A stretch of DNA of 64,000 bases from Methylibium sp. Root1272 (GCF_001425905.1 NZ_LMDY01000002.1:20455-84454), one strand, 5' to 3'. Numbered from the stretch's first letter, positions 45,742 to 55,430 are shown. Program-made: numbers and translations. Notes: a model not told the origin generated them from the sequence alone.

Positions 45742-45907
45742 TGACGCTCCCCCCCGTTGCGGCTGACGCCGCTCCCCCAAGGGCCACGAAGAGGCCCTTT
45801 CAGTGCCTTTAGGGCGCCGCTGGCGGACCGGCAGAGCCGGATCCGCGGCGTCCGCTGGGGGGACGGCATCGCTGCGCTCGCCTTGCGCGTCGCAGGGGAG
45901 CGCCGGT
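45742..45907. repeat. Intergenic repeat-like element within an ABC operon
   Basis: The 166 bases between binding protein and permease genes contain C-rich and G-rich blocks (45749-45756 and 45857-45862) in opposite orientation and an internal imperfect stem around 45822-45845 (GCGGACCGGC, AGA, GCCGGATCCGC). They resemble the intergenic mosaic repeats common in Burkholderiales genomes, but I can see only one copy here. The next gene's ribosome site (AGGGGAG) lies at its end. Confidence 0.45.
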
Positions 45908-46792
45908 ATGAAGTCCGGGGCGCTCGGAGGGGGGCCGCCCGCTTGGCTGCAGGCGCTGCCGTTCGGGGCGGTGTTCGCGTTCTTCTTCATCGCGCCGCTG
46001 CTGCTGATCGGCGCGGTGAGCTTCTGGCCGACCAGCGACTACGAGCTGATCCCCGGCTTCACCGGCCAGAACTACGTGTCGATCTTCGAGGGCTGCAGCA
46101 ACCTGGCCGAGCCCTGCGTGACGCTGAAGACCTACTGGTCGACGCTGCGTTTCTCGCTGCTGACCTGGGCTGCCGCGCTGCTGATCGGCTTCACGATCGC
46201 CTATTTCCTGGCCTTCCACGTGCGCTCGCCGGGCATGCAGACGCTGCTGTTCGTCATCTGCACCATCCCGTTCTGGACCAGCAACGTCATCCGCATGATC
46301 TCGTGGGTGCCGCTGCTCGGCCGCAACGGGCTGGTCAACCAGGGGTTGATGGGGCTGGGTCTGGTCGACAAGCCGGTCGACTGGCTGCTGTTCTCGGAGT
46401 TCTCGGTGGTGCTGGCCTTCGTGCACCTGTACACGATGTTCATGCTGGTGCCGATCTTCAATTCGATGATGCGCATCGACCGATCGCTGCTCGAGGCCGC
46501 CGACGACTGCGGCGCCAGCGGCTGGCAGACGCTGTGGAACGTGATCGTGCCGCTGTCGCGCACCGGCATCCTGATCGGCTCGATCTTCGTCATCACCATC
46601 GTGATGGGCGACTTCGTGACCGTCGGCGTGATGGGCGGCCAGCAGATCGCCTCGGTCGGCAAGGTGATCCAGGTCCAGACCTCCTACCTGCAGTTCCCGC
46701 TGGCCGCGGCCAACGCCGTGGTGCTGCTGGCGGTGGTGCTGATGATCATCGTCGCGCTGACGCGGCTGGTGAATCTGCGCAAGGAACTTTGA
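45908..46792 (+). CDS. ABC transporter permease (PotB-like)
   Basis: The 294-residue inner-membrane permease has about six transmembrane helices and the EAA-type loop EAADDCGASGWQTLWNVIVPLSRTGI (family consensus EAAxxxGAsxxxxFxxVxxPLs...). A short N-terminal basic leader precedes the first helix (LPFGAVFAFFFIAPLLLIGA). ATG at 45908 has AGGGGAG upstream; the longer frame starts inside the intergenic repeat and is rejected. It heterodimerises with the next gene product, two bases away. Confidence 0.9.
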   Translation: MKSGALGGGPPAWLQALPFGAVFAFFFIAPLLLIGAVSFWPTSDYELIPGFTGQNYVSIFEGCSNLAEPCVTLKTYWSTLRFSLLTWAAALLIGFTIAYFLAFHVRSPGMQTLLFVICTIPFWTSNVIRMISWVPLLGRNGLVNQGLMGLGLVDKPVDWLLFSEFSVVLAFVHLYTMFMLVPIFNSMMRIDRSLLEAADDCGASGWQTLWNVIVPLSRTGILIGSIFVITIVMGDFVTVGVMGGQQIASVGKVIQVQTSYLQFPLAAANAVVLLAVVLMIIVALTRLVNLRKEL

Positions 46793-46793
46793 G

Positions 46794-47678
46794 ATGAACC
46801 GCGACCGCCGCTCGAGAGGCTTCTGGCCGCTGGCCCTCGTGTTCGGCCTGTTCGTGCTGTTCCTCTACGGGCCGGTGATCACGATCTTCGTGCTGAGCTT
46901 CCAGGGCCCGGAGGGCGGCCTGACGCTGCCGATGCGCGGGTTGTCGTTGCACTGGTACCACGAGCTGTGGAAGGGCCTGGGCGTGGTCGACATCGGCGCC
47001 GCGCTGCGCCGCTCGCTCGCGCTCGGCGCGGTGGTGATGCTGCTCACGGTGCTGCTGGCGCTGACCGCCGGGTTGGCCTTCCGCAAGCGGCTGGTCGGTG
47101 CCGACGCGCTGTTCTACGTGACCGTGGCCAGCCTGATCATGCCGTCGATCATCGTGTCGCTCGGCATCGGCCTGCAGTTCCGGCTGCTCGACGGCGGCAT
47201 CAAGTGGTTGCTGGAGGCCGTCGGCGCGACCGCCACGCTCGAGAGCTACACCACCTCGCTGGGCCTCTACACCTCCGGCCTCGGCGCCCACCTGACCTGG
47301 ACGCTGCCGTTCGGCCTGCTGATCATGTTCGCGGTGTTCAACCGCTTCAACCCGGCCTACGAGGAAGCCGCGCGCGACCAGGGCGCGACGCCATGGCAGA
47401 CCTTCCGCCACGTGGTGCTGCCGCTGATCGGGCCATCGGTGGTCGGCATCGGCATGTTCGGCTTCACGCTGAGCTGGGACGAGATCGCGCGCTCGTCGCA
47501 GGCGATCGGCGACCTCAACACGCTGCCGCTGGAACTGCAGGGCCTGACCACCACCGTCACCACGCCGTCGATCTACGCGCTGGGCACGGTGACCACCGGC
47601 ATCTCGCTGCTGGTGGTCGGATTGGCGCTGGCCGGCGCGGCCGCGCTGCGCCGCCGCGGCGGCCGGCGCGCCACCTGA
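46794..47678 (+). CDS. ABC transporter permease (PotC-like)
   Basis: The 294-residue permease starts MNRDRRSRGFWPLALVFGLFVLFLYGPVITIFVLSF and has the EAA loop EEAARDQGATPWQTFRHVVLPLIGPSVV, with about six helices. The order ATPase, binding protein, PotB-like, PotC-like is the spermidine/putrescine-type arrangement. It ends 20 bases before the GntR gene, so the regulator is probably cotranscribed. Confidence 0.92.
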   Translation: MNRDRRSRGFWPLALVFGLFVLFLYGPVITIFVLSFQGPEGGLTLPMRGLSLHWYHELWKGLGVVDIGAALRRSLALGAVVMLLTVLLALTAGLAFRKRLVGADALFYVTVASLIMPSIIVSLGIGLQFRLLDGGIKWLLEAVGATATLESYTTSLGLYTSGLGAHLTWTLPFGLLIMFAVFNRFNPAYEEAARDQGATPWQTFRHVVLPLIGPSVVGIGMFGFTLSWDEIARSSQAIGDLNTLPLELQGLTTTVTTPSIYALGTVTTGISLLVVGLALAGAAALRRRGGRRAT

Positions 47679-47698
47679 CGCGGCCCGCGCTCGTCCGC

Positions 47699-48427
47699 AT
47701 GACGAAGCGACGCGTCGCCGGTGCCGGCTCCGACGTGCCGCCGCCGGCCATGCCGACCGATCGCGTCTACGAGGCCGTCTACGCCGCGGTGATCGACCAG
47801 CGCCTGCCACCCGGCACGCGGTTGCGCGAAGAAGAGCTGGCGCAGGCCTTCGCGGTCTCTCGCACGGTGGTGCGCCAGGCGCTGCATCAGCTGGCGCAGG
47901 ACGGCATCATCACGCTGCAGCCCAACCGCGGCGCCCGCGTGCCCGAGCCGACACGGCGCGACGGCGAGCACGTGTTCGACGCCCGCCGTGTCGTCGAGTG
48001 CGAGGTGGTGCGCCGCCTCGCCGGCAAGCTGAGCGCGGCGCAACTGGCCGAGTTGCGCGCGCTGGTGGCGGCGGAGGAGCGCGCGACGCGCTCGCAGAAC
48101 AAGCAGGAGGCGATCCGCCTGTCCGGCCGCTTCCACCTCGAGCTCGCGCGCCTGAGCGGCAACCCGATCTTCCTGCGGCTGCTGGAGGAACTGCTGCCGA
48201 CCACCTCGCTGCTGATGGCGCTGTACAAGGCGCCGGGCGAGCCGATGTGCGTGGCGCACAGCCACCGCCGCCTGCTGGCGGGCCTGGAGCGCGACGGGGC
48301 GGGCGCCGCCGCGACCGAGATGCGCCGCCACCTCAACGAGATCGAACGCTCGCTGTCGCAGCTGGCGTCCCCGGCGGTGCCCGCGCTGCGCGACGTGTTC
48401 AGCGCCTACCGCGGCGGCGGCACCTGA
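47699..48427 (+). CDS. GntR-family regulator (FCD subgroup)
   Basis: The 242-residue protein has an N-terminal winged HTH (RVYEAVYAAVIDQRLPPGTRLREEELAQAFAVSRTVVRQALHQLAQDGIITLQPNRGARV) and a helical FCD effector domain with HLELARLSGNPIF and AHSHRRLLAGLERDGAGAAATEMRRHL, in which His/Asp residues can hold a metal. It is last in the ABC operon. It most likely controls the racemase/importer locus through the palindrome at 43283-43302, an inference from layout. Confidence 0.9.
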   Translation: MTKRRVAGAGSDVPPPAMPTDRVYEAVYAAVIDQRLPPGTRLREEELAQAFAVSRTVVRQALHQLAQDGIITLQPNRGARVPEPTRRDGEHVFDARRVVECEVVRRLAGKLSAAQLAELRALVAAEERATRSQNKQEAIRLSGRFHLELARLSGNPIFLRLLEELLPTTSLLMALYKAPGEPMCVAHSHRRLLAGLERDGAGAAATEMRRHLNEIERSLSQLASPAVPALRDVFSAYRGGGT

Positions 48428-48454
48428 CGGGCGGTGCGGGTCGGGCCGTTCCCG

Positions 48455-49543
48455 TCAGCCGGTGACGGCGAAGCGGTAGACGCCACTCACGTGGTCCACC
48501 TGACGCACCAGCCGCCCGTCGAACCACAGCGCGTGCAGGTGGGCGATGGCCTCGCCGAGCGCGAAGGTGGTCTGGTGCAGGTCGAGCGGGCGCTTGAACA
48601 GCACCGGCAGCAGCTCGGTGGCCGTCTTCGGGGCGGCAGCGCAGGCAGTCAGCACGTCGGCGAAGCGCTCGGCATGGTGATCGCGCAGCTGGTCGACGCG
48701 GGTGTGCAGGCCGGTGAAGGGGCGGCCATGGGCCGGCAGCACCAGGGTGTCGGGCGGCAGCGCGCGCATCCGCTCGATCGACTCGAGGTAGAGCCGCAGT
48801 GGGTCGGCCTCGGGTTCGAAGTCGAGCACGCTGACGTTGGTGCTGATGCGCGGCAGCACCATGTCGCCCGAGATCAGCACGCCGAGCGCCTCGCAGTGCA
48901 GCGCGATGTGCTCCGGCGCATGGCCGTAGCCGACGTGGCAGCGCCAGCCGTGGTCGCCGACGCGCAGCGTCTCGCCGTCGAGCAGACGGTGGTAGCGCTG
49001 CGGCACCGACGGCACCATCGAGGCGTAGTAATTGGAGCGCCGGCGGATCTTCTGGAGCGCGTCGGCGTCGGTGACGCCATGGCGCGCGAAGTGGTTCGCC
49101 GCCTCGTCGCCGCCGACGCCGGTGGTGCTGCGGCAGGCGATCCGTGCCGCGTTCCAGTCGGTCGCGCTGATCCACAGCGGGCAGTCGCGCCCGAGCACGC
49201 TCCAGCGCGTCGTCAGCCAGTCGGCCAGCCCGATGTGGTCCGGATGCATGTGGGTCACGATCACGCGCAGCACCGGCAGGCCGCCCAGGTGGTCTGCGAA
49301 CACCTGCTCCCAGGCGGCGCGGGTGGTGTCGTCGCCGATGCCGCAGTCGACGATGGCCCAGCCCTCCACCGGGCCGTCCGGGCCCTCGACCCGGTCGCGC
49401 AGCAGCCAGAGGTTGATGTGGTCCAACGCGAAGGGCAGCCGCATCCGCACCCATTTCACGCCGGGGGCGACATCGAGGGTGCTGCCCAGCGCCGGCAGGT
49501 CGTCGCCGAACGGATAGCCGAGCTGGTGTTCGAGTGCGTTCAT
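48455..49543 (-). CDS. MBL-fold metallohydrolase
   Basis: The 362-residue protein has [15 protein letters not shown] (HxHxDH), [16 protein letters not shown] and LPAHGRPF, supplying both metal sites of a metallo-beta-lactamase-fold hydrolase. A C-terminal helical domain follows ([28 protein letters not shown]...[11 protein letters not shown]). Its size and this helical tail resemble thioesterase/glyoxalase II-like MBL proteins (LACTB2-type). Substrate unknown. ATG at 49543 is chosen over a longer low-complexity start. It is divergent from the carbonic anhydrase gene. Confidence 0.87.
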   Translation of the reverse strand: MNALEHQLGYPFGDDLPALGSTLDVAPGVKWVRMRLPFALDHINLWLLRDRVEGPDGPVEGWAIVDCGIGDDTTRAAWEQVFADHLGGLPVLRVIVTHMHPDHIGLADWLTTRWSVLGRDCPLWISATDWNAARIACRSTTGVGGDEAANHFARHGVTDADALQKIRRRSNYYASMVPSVPQRYHRLLDGETLRVGDHGWRCHVGYGHAPEHIALHCEALGVLISGDMVLPRISTNVSVLDFEPEADPLRLYLESIERMRALPPDTLVLPAHGRPFTGLHTRVDQLRDHHAERFADVLTACAAAPKTATELLPVLFKRPLDLHQTTFALGEAIAHLHALWFDGRLVRQVDHVSGVYRFAVTG

Positions 49544-49668
49544 CGCAGGTCGGGCGCGCCGCGCCGCCGTGAAGTCCGGTGGCACGTTAACGCAAACGCC
49601 GGGACAGGTCGGTCGCCGACGCGTCACGGGGCGCCTGCGTAAAATTGAGGCAAACGAGGAGCCGACGC

Positions 49669-50340
49669 ATGACCACCGACCTGAAAGAGCTGTTCGACAA
49701 CAACCGCGAGTGGGCCAAGCAGACCGAGGTGCGCGAACCCGGCTTCTTCTCGCGGCTGCTCAAGCAGCAGTCGCCGCAGTACCTGTGGATCGGCTGTGCC
49801 GACAGCCGGGTGCCGGCCAACGACCTGGTCGGCCTGCTGCCCGGCGAGCTGTTCGTGCACCGCAACGTCGCCAACGTGGTGGTGCATTCCGACCTCAACT
49901 GCCTGTCGGTCGTGCAGTTCGCGATCGACATGCTGAAGGTGCAGCACCTGATCGTGGTCGGCCACTCCGGCTGCGGCGGCGTGGCCGCGGCGCTGGCCAA
50001 CCGCCGCGTCGGCGTGGCCGACAACTGGCTGCGCCATGTGCAGGACGTGCGCAACAAGCACAACGCCTGGCTCGACACGGTGCGCGAGGTCGACCGCGTC
50101 AACGCGCTGTGCGAGCTCAACGTCGTCGAGCAGGCGCTGAACCTGTGCAGTACCACGGTCGTGCAGGACGCCTGGCAGCGCAGCCAGCAGGTCGTCATCC
50201 ACGGCTGGTTCTACGGCCTGCACAACGGCCTGCTCGAGGACCTGACGATGACGGTCGACAACGCCGACGCGGTGGCCCCCGCCTACGCACGGGCGCTCGC
50301 CACGGTGAAGGCGCGCTACGACGCCCGGGGGGTCGCCTGA
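49669..50340 (+). CDS. can: Beta-class carbonic anhydrase
   Basis: The 223-residue enzyme interconverts CO2 and bicarbonate. Zinc ligands are Cys43 (WIGCADSR, with Asp45 and Arg47 as the dyad), His99 and Cys102 (VVGHSGCGG), matching E. coli Can at 42, 98, 101. The C-terminus has [19 protein letters not shown] and [13 protein letters not shown]. Length is normal. A TAAAAT hexamer at 49640-49645 could be the -10. The stop overlaps the aceK start by one base, so the two are coupled. Confidence 0.96.
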   Translation: MTTDLKELFDNNREWAKQTEVREPGFFSRLLKQQSPQYLWIGCADSRVPANDLVGLLPGELFVHRNVANVVVHSDLNCLSVVQFAIDMLKVQHLIVVGHSGCGGVAAALANRRVGVADNWLRHVQDVRNKHNAWLDTVREVDRVNALCELNVVEQALNLCSTTVVQDAWQRSQQVVIHGWFYGLHNGLLEDLTMTVDNADAVAPAYARALATVKARYDARGVA

Positions 50341-52199
50341 TGGCCGGCAGCGCCTTCGTCACGACCCTGAACGACCCGCGCGCCTTCGACATCGCCCAGG
50401 CGCTGCTCGACGGTTTCAACCGCCACTACAAGCTGTTCCGCCAGACCAGCGCCGAGGCCAAGCAGCGCTTCGAGATGGCCGACTGGCACGGCCAGCAGCG
50501 CGCGCAGCGCGAGCGCATCGAGTTCTACGACCTGCGCGTCGACGAGGCCGCGGAGCGGCTGGAGAACGAGTTCCGCGCCAGCTCGCTGTCCGAGGAGACC
50601 TGGCAGCAGGTGAAGCTGTACTACATCGGCCTGCTGATCAACCACCACCAGCCCGAGCTGGCCGAGACCTTCTTCAACTCGGTCACGACGAAGATCCTGC
50701 ACCGCAGCTACTTCCGCAACGACTTCATCTTCGTGCGCCCGGCGGTCAGCACCGAATACATCGAGAACGAGGAACCGGCCTCGCTGCCGACCTACCGTGC
50801 CTACTACCCCAGTCGCCCGGGCTCGGCCGAGGGGCTGCGCGAGACGCTGCTGCGCATCGTCGACAACTACCAGCTCCAACGAGAGTTCGAGGACCTGGGG
50901 CGCGACATCGATTACGTGCTGCAGGCGTTTCGTAACCAGTTCGGCGACGTCAAGCTCAGCGCCAACTTCCAGATCCAGGTGCTGGCCTCGCTGTTCTTCC
51001 GCAACAAGGGCGCCTACATCGTCGGCAAGGTGATCAACGGCTTCCGCGAGACCGGCTTCGCGCTGCCGGTGCTGCACAACTCGCGCGAGCTGCTGACGAT
51101 CGACACCGCACTGTTCGGCGAGGACGAACTGCTGCTGCTGTTCAGCTTCGCGCGCGCCTACTTCCTGGTCGACATGGAGATCCCGTCGGCCTACGTGCAG
51201 TTCCTGCGCTCGCTGATGCCGCGCAAGCCGCGCTGGGAGCTGTACAACGCGCTGGGCCTGCAGAAGCAGGGCAAGAACCAGTTCTACCGCGACTTCCTCT
51301 ATCACCTGCGCCACTCTTCGGACAGCTTCCGCATCGCCCCCGGCATCAAGGGCATGGTGATGCTGGTGTTCGACCTGCCGAGCTTCCCATTCGTCTTCAA
51401 GGTCATCAAGGACTTCTATCCGCCGCAGAAGGACACCTCGCGCGAACTGATCCAGAGCAAGTACCAGCTGGTGAAGACGCACGACCGCGTCGGCCGCATG
51501 GCCGACTCGCTGGAGTACAGCAACGTGGCCTTCCCGCGCCAGCGCTTCGAGCCCGAGCTGATCGAGGAGATCCGCCACTTCTGCCCCAGCCTGCTGGAGG
51601 AGGAGGGGGACAGCCTGGTGCTCAAGCACCTGTACATCGAGCGGCGCATGATCCCGCTCAACATCTACCTGCAGGAGGCCACGTCCGAGCAGATGAAGCA
51701 CGCCGTCATCGAGTACGGCAACGCCATCAAGGACCTGGTGGCGGCCAACATCTTCCCCGGCGACATGCTGTGGAAGAACTTCGGCGTCACGCGCCACGGC
51801 AAGGTGGTGTTCTATGACTACGACGAGATCGAGTACCTGACCGACTGCAACTTCCGCAAGGTGCCCGAGCCGCGCAACGAGGAGGAAGAGATGTCGGGCG
51901 ACGTCTGGTACTCGGTCGGCCCGAAGGACGTGTTCCCCGAGACCTTCGGTCCCTTCCTGCTCGGCAACCCGACGGTGCGCGAGGTGTTCATGCAGCACCA
52001 CGCCGAACTGCTGGACCCGGCGTTCTGGCAGGGCCGCAAGGACCGCATCGCCGGCGGCTACGTGCACGACGTCTTCCCCTACGATCCGCACAAGCGCTTC
52101 CGCCGGCCGCTGGGGCTGGGCTTCGGCAGCCTCGACGCCGAGGCGGTGTCGCTGCATCCGGCATCGGCGACCACTCAACTGGGCCACAACCCCATCTGA
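50340..52199 (+). CDS. aceK: Isocitrate dehydrogenase kinase/phosphatase
   Basis: The 619-residue bifunctional enzyme phosphorylates and dephosphorylates isocitrate dehydrogenase, shifting flux to the glyoxylate bypass. The protein starts [33 protein letters not shown] and contains the ATP-binding [26 protein letters not shown], the kinase-like catalytic [10 protein letters not shown] and [15 protein letters not shown]. Length is normal. ATG at 50340 overlaps the carbonic anhydrase stop (TGATG). No aceA or aceB gene is nearby, as is common in Burkholderiales. Confidence 0.95.
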   Translation: MAGSAFVTTLNDPRAFDIAQALLDGFNRHYKLFRQTSAEAKQRFEMADWHGQQRAQRERIEFYDLRVDEAAERLENEFRASSLSEETWQQVKLYYIGLLINHHQPELAETFFNSVTTKILHRSYFRNDFIFVRPAVSTEYIENEEPASLPTYRAYYPSRPGSAEGLRETLLRIVDNYQLQREFEDLGRDIDYVLQAFRNQFGDVKLSANFQIQVLASLFFRNKGAYIVGKVINGFRETGFALPVLHNSRELLTIDTALFGEDELLLLFSFARAYFLVDMEIPSAYVQFLRSLMPRKPRWELYNALGLQKQGKNQFYRDFLYHLRHSSDSFRIAPGIKGMVMLVFDLPSFPFVFKVIKDFYPPQKDTSRELIQSKYQLVKTHDRVGRMADSLEYSNVAFPRQRFEPELIEEIRHFCPSLLEEEGDSLVLKHLYIERRMIPLNIYLQEATSEQMKHAVIEYGNAIKDLVAANIFPGDMLWKNFGVTRHGKVVFYDYDEIEYLTDCNFRKVPEPRNEEEEMSGDVWYSVGPKDVFPETFGPFLLGNPTVREVFMQHHAELLDPAFWQGRKDRIAGGYVHDVFPYDPHKRFRRPLGLGFGSLDAEAVSLHPASATTQLGHNPI

Positions 52200-52219
52200 T
52201 CTTGTGAAGGAGCCTTGCC

Positions 52220-53404
52220 ATGTCCAACGATGATCCGGTCGTGATCGTGTCGGCTGCGCGCACGCCGATCGGCGGGCTGCTCGGCGACCTGGCGCCGCTG
52301 GCGGCCTGGGAGCTGGGCGCCGTCGCGATCCGTGCCGCGGTCGAGCGCGCCGGCGTGCCGGGCGATGCGGTCGACGAGGTGCTGATGGGCAACTGCCTGA
52401 TGGCGGGCCAGGGCCAGGCCCCGGCCCGCCAGGCGGCGCGCAAGGCCGGCCTGCCGGATGCGGCCGGTGCGGTGACCCTGTCGAAGATGTGCGGCTCCGG
52501 CATGCGCGCGATGATGTTCGGCCACGACATGCTGGTGGCCGGCTCGGCCGAAATCGTGGTGGCCGGCGGCATGGAAAGCATGACCAATGCGCCGCACCTG
52601 AGCTTCGTGCGCAAGGGCCTCAAGTACGGCGCGGCGGTGCTCTATGACCACATGGCGCTCGACGGCCTGGAGGACGCCTACGAGCGCGGCAAGTCGATGG
52701 GCGTGTTCGCCGAGCAGTGCGTCGGCTCCTACGGTTTCCGGCGCGAGGCGATGGACGCCTTCGCGGTGGCGTCGACGCAGCGCGCGATCGCAGCCCACAA
52801 CGACGGCAGCTTCGACTGGGAGATCGCGCCGGTCACGCTGGCCGGCCGGGCGGGCGACGTGGCGGTCGACCGCGACGAGCAGCCCTTCAAGGCCAAGCTC
52901 GACAAGATCGCGGCGCTGAAGCCGGCCTTCGGCAAGGACGGCACGATCACCGCCGCCACCTCGTCGAGCATCTCCGACGGCGCCGCGGCGCTGGTGCTGA
53001 TGCGTGCCTCCACCGCCCTCGCGCGCGGCCTCGCACCCATCGCCGTGGTGCGCGCGCATGCGGTGCATGCGCAGGCGCCAGCCTGGTTCTCCACCGCGCC
53101 GGCCGGTGCGATCCGCAAGGTGCTGCAGAAGACCGGTTGGGCCGTGCAGGACGTGGAACTGTGGGAGATCAACGAGGCCTTCGCTGCGGTGACGATGGCA
53201 GCGATGGCCGATTTCGAGCTGCCGCACGAGCGGGTCAACGTGCACGGTGGGGCGTGTGCGCTGGGCCACCCGATCGGCGCGTCGGGCGCCCGCATCGTGG
53301 TGACGCTGCTCGGCGCGCTGCGACGGCGCGGCCTCAAGCGCGGCGTGGCGGCGCTGTGCATCGGCGGCGGCGAGGCCACGGCGCTGGCGGTCGAGTTGCC
53401 TTGA
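52220..53404 (+). CDS. Acetyl-CoA C-acyltransferase (thiolase)
   Basis: The 394-residue thiolase has nucleophile Cys91 (LSKMCGSGMRAMM), the Asn-Glu-Ala motif in EINEAFAAV, His in GGACALGHPIGASGARI and the second Cys in LCIGGGEATALAVE. The start is typical of biosynthetic/degradative thiolases (VIVSAARTPIGGLLG). It may act in beta-oxidation, ketone body use or polyhydroxybutyrate synthesis; the sequence alone does not decide. AAGGAG precedes the ATG. Its stop overlaps the TTG of the LysE-family gene. Confidence 0.94.
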   Translation: MSNDDPVVIVSAARTPIGGLLGDLAPLAAWELGAVAIRAAVERAGVPGDAVDEVLMGNCLMAGQGQAPARQAARKAGLPDAAGAVTLSKMCGSGMRAMMFGHDMLVAGSAEIVVAGGMESMTNAPHLSFVRKGLKYGAAVLYDHMALDGLEDAYERGKSMGVFAEQCVGSYGFRREAMDAFAVASTQRAIAAHNDGSFDWEIAPVTLAGRAGDVAVDRDEQPFKAKLDKIAALKPAFGKDGTITAATSSSISDGAAALVLMRASTALARGLAPIAVVRAHAVHAQAPAWFSTAPAGAIRKVLQKTGWAVQDVELWEINEAFAAVTMAAMADFELPHERVNVHGGACALGHPIGASGARIVVTLLGALRRRGLKRGVAALCIGGGEATALAVELP

Positions 53405-54054
53405 TCGCCCTCGGCATCCACGACCTCGGGCTGTTCATGCTGACCAGCCTGGTGCTCAACCTCACGCCCGGCGCCGACACGCTGTACGTCATGAGCCGCA
53501 GCGCGCGCGGCGGCTGGCGCCATGGCGTGGCGGGCGCCTTCGGCATCGGGCTCGGCTGCATGGGCCATGCGGTCGCGGCGGCGCTGGGCGTGGCGGCGGT
53601 GCTGGCCGCATCGCGCTGGGCCTTCGACGGGCTCAAGTGGGCCGGCGCCCTCTACCTGGCGTGGCTGGGCCTGCAGATGCTGCGCGCGGCGTGGCGTGGG
53701 TCCGGTGCCACGGCCGTGGCACCGGACCAGGCGGTGGCGCCGCTCCCGACGCTGCGCCAGTCGTTCACCGCCGGGCTGCTGACCAACCTTCTGAACCCCA
53801 AGGTCGGGCTGTTCTTTCTGGCCTTCGTGCCGCAGTTCGTCGACGTGCACGCGGGCCGACCGCTGCCGGCCTTCCTGCTGCTGGGCCTGCTGTTCAACCT
53901 GAGCGGCGTGAGCTGGCTGCTGCTCGTCGCCCTGCTGACGGATCGGGTGCGGGGCCGCGTCGCGCCATCGCTGCGGCGGGCGCTGCAGGGGCTCGGCGGC
54001 GGGCTGTTCGTACTGCTCGCGGCGCGCCTCGCGACTGCCCGCGGCCCAGGCTGA
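53401..54054 (+). CDS. LysE/RhtB-family amino acid exporter
   Basis: The 217-residue inner-membrane protein has about six helices and the family signature near the start, LVLNLTPGADTLYVMSRSARGGWRHGVAGAFGIGLG, plus LTNLLNPKVGLFFLAFVPQF. LysE/RhtB proteins export amino acids or homoserine derivatives; substrate unknown. Starts at a TTG (53401) that overlaps the thiolase stop (TTGA); ATG at 53437 would remove the conserved N-terminal stretch. No regulator adjoins. Confidence 0.85.
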   Translation: MIALGIHDLGLFMLTSLVLNLTPGADTLYVMSRSARGGWRHGVAGAFGIGLGCMGHAVAAALGVAAVLAASRWAFDGLKWAGALYLAWLGLQMLRAAWRGSGATAVAPDQAVAPLPTLRQSFTAGLLTNLLNPKVGLFFLAFVPQFVDVHAGRPLPAFLLLGLLFNLSGVSWLLLVALLTDRVRGRVAPSLRRALQGLGGGLFVLLAARLATARGPG

Positions 54055-54173
54055 GGTACGCCCTTTTCCTGTGCGCGGACGGCCCGGCTGCGTTGCGGGA
54101 ACTACGTATGGGGTTAACGACAGCGGCGCCCTGCGAGGCCGCTCCTTACCATCGGCAAGCTTTCAAACAGACC

Positions 54174-54195
54174 CGGGTTCGCTGTCGAGAACCCG
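54174..54195. promoter_or_regulatory. Inverted repeat in the dctP leader
   Basis: CGGGTTC (54174-54180) and GAACCCG (54189-54195) are perfect 7-base arms with an 8-base spacer, 28 bases upstream of the dctP ATG and just ahead of its AGGAG ribosome site. It is a candidate mRNA hairpin or operator for the TRAP operon. Confidence 0.4.
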
Positions 54196-54223
54196 TCGTT
54201 TCGTGCCCAATCAGGAGATGCCC

Positions 54224-55342
54224 ATGACCCAGAAGACCGCCCCGCAACGTCGTCGATTCCTCAAGAAGGCTTCCGCAGGTGCCGTCGGCGCCACCGCGAT
54301 GGCTGCCCCGATGGTGTCGGTCGCCCAGACGACCTCGCTGCGCTTCCAGAGCACCTGGCCCTCGAAGGACATCTTCCACGAGTACGCGCAGGACTTCGCC
54401 ACCAAGGTCAACAACATGGCCGGTGGCCGCCTGAAGATCGAGGTGCTGCCGGCGGGTTCGGTGGTGCCGGCCTTCCAGCTCCTGGAAGCGGTCAACAAGG
54501 GCACGCTCGACGGCGGGCACGGCGTCGTGGCCTACCACTACGGCAAGAACTCGGCGCTGGCGCTGTGGGGATCGGGCCCGTCGTTCGGCATGGACCCCAA
54601 CATGCTGCTGGCCTGGCACAACTACGGCGGCGGCAAGGAGCTGCTGGCCGAGATCTACAAGAGCCTGAACATGGACGTCGTGTCCTTCCTGTACGGCCCG
54701 ATGCCGACGCAGCCTTTCGGCTGGTTCAAGAAGCCGATCGGCAAGCTCGAGGACATCAAGGGCACCAAGTTCCGCACCGTCGGCCTGGCGGTGGACATGT
54801 ACACCGACATGGGCGCGGCGGTGAACCCGCTGCCGGGCGGCGAGATCGTGCCGGCGCTGGACCGCGGCCTGATCGACGGCGCCGAGTTCAACAACGCCAG
54901 CTCCGACCGCCTGCTCGGCTTCCCCGACGTGGTGAAGAACTGCATGCTGCAGAGCTTCCACCAGAGCGGCGAGCAGTTCGAGATCCTGTTCAACAAGGGC
55001 AAGCTCGAGGCACTGCCGGCCGAGCTCAAGGCGATCGTCGACTACGGCGTGCAGGCCGCCAGTGCCGACATGAGCTGGAAGGCCGCGCACCGCAATTCGC
55101 TCGACTACGCCGAGCTGAAGAAGGCCGGCGTCAAGTTCTACAAGACGCCCGATGCGATCCTGCGCGCGCAGCTCGCCGCCTGGGACAAGATCATCGCCAA
55201 GAAGGGCGGCGAGAACGCGCTGTTCCAGAAGGTGATCGATTCGCAGAAGGCCTTCGCCGCGCGCGCCGGCCAATGGTGGAACGACTACACGGTTGACTTC
55301 AAGATGGCCTACAACCACTATTTCAGCGCCAAGAAGGCCTGA
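54224..55342 (+). CDS. dctP: TRAP transporter solute-binding subunit DctP
   Basis: The 372-residue periplasmic protein has a Tat-type signal (RRRFLKKASAGAVGATAMAAPMVSVAQ) and a DctP fold: SLRFQSTWPSKDIFHEYAQDFATKVNNMAGGRLKIEVLPAGSVV, KGTKFRTVGLAVDMYTDMGAAVNPLPGGEIVPALDRGLIDGAEFNN, whose Arg usually binds a carboxylate, and DYAELKKAGVKFYKTPD. The substrate is probably a monocarboxylate such as a 2-oxoacid, based on resemblance to TakP-like proteins. ATG at 54224 has AGGAG at proper spacing. Confidence 0.9.
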   Translation: MTQKTAPQRRRFLKKASAGAVGATAMAAPMVSVAQTTSLRFQSTWPSKDIFHEYAQDFATKVNNMAGGRLKIEVLPAGSVVPAFQLLEAVNKGTLDGGHGVVAYHYGKNSALALWGSGPSFGMDPNMLLAWHNYGGGKELLAEIYKSLNMDVVSFLYGPMPTQPFGWFKKPIGKLEDIKGTKFRTVGLAVDMYTDMGAAVNPLPGGEIVPALDRGLIDGAEFNNASSDRLLGFPDVVKNCMLQSFHQSGEQFEILFNKGKLEALPAELKAIVDYGVQAASADMSWKAAHRNSLDYAELKKAGVKFYKTPDAILRAQLAAWDKIIAKKGGENALFQKVIDSQKAFAARAGQWWNDYTVDFKMAYNHYFSAKKA

Positions 55343-55369
55343 GCGCCCTCGCGATCGAAGCGACAATCC

Positions 55370-55418
55370 GGGGGCGCCGCGCAGCGGCGCCCCCGCTCGT
55401 TTGTCCGGACGTTTTTTT
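55370..55418 (+). terminator. Intra-operon hairpin plus T-tract between dctP and dctQ
   Basis: GGGGGCGCCGC (55370-55380), a GCA loop and GCGGCGCCCCC (55384-55394) form a perfect 11-bp stem; a run of seven Ts follows at 55412-55418 after a GTCCGGAC palindrome. It lies in the 88-base gap before dctQ. It could attenuate transcription so that the binding protein is made in excess, as in many transporter operons. Confidence 0.6.
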
Positions 55419-55430
55419 CTAGGAAGCCTG

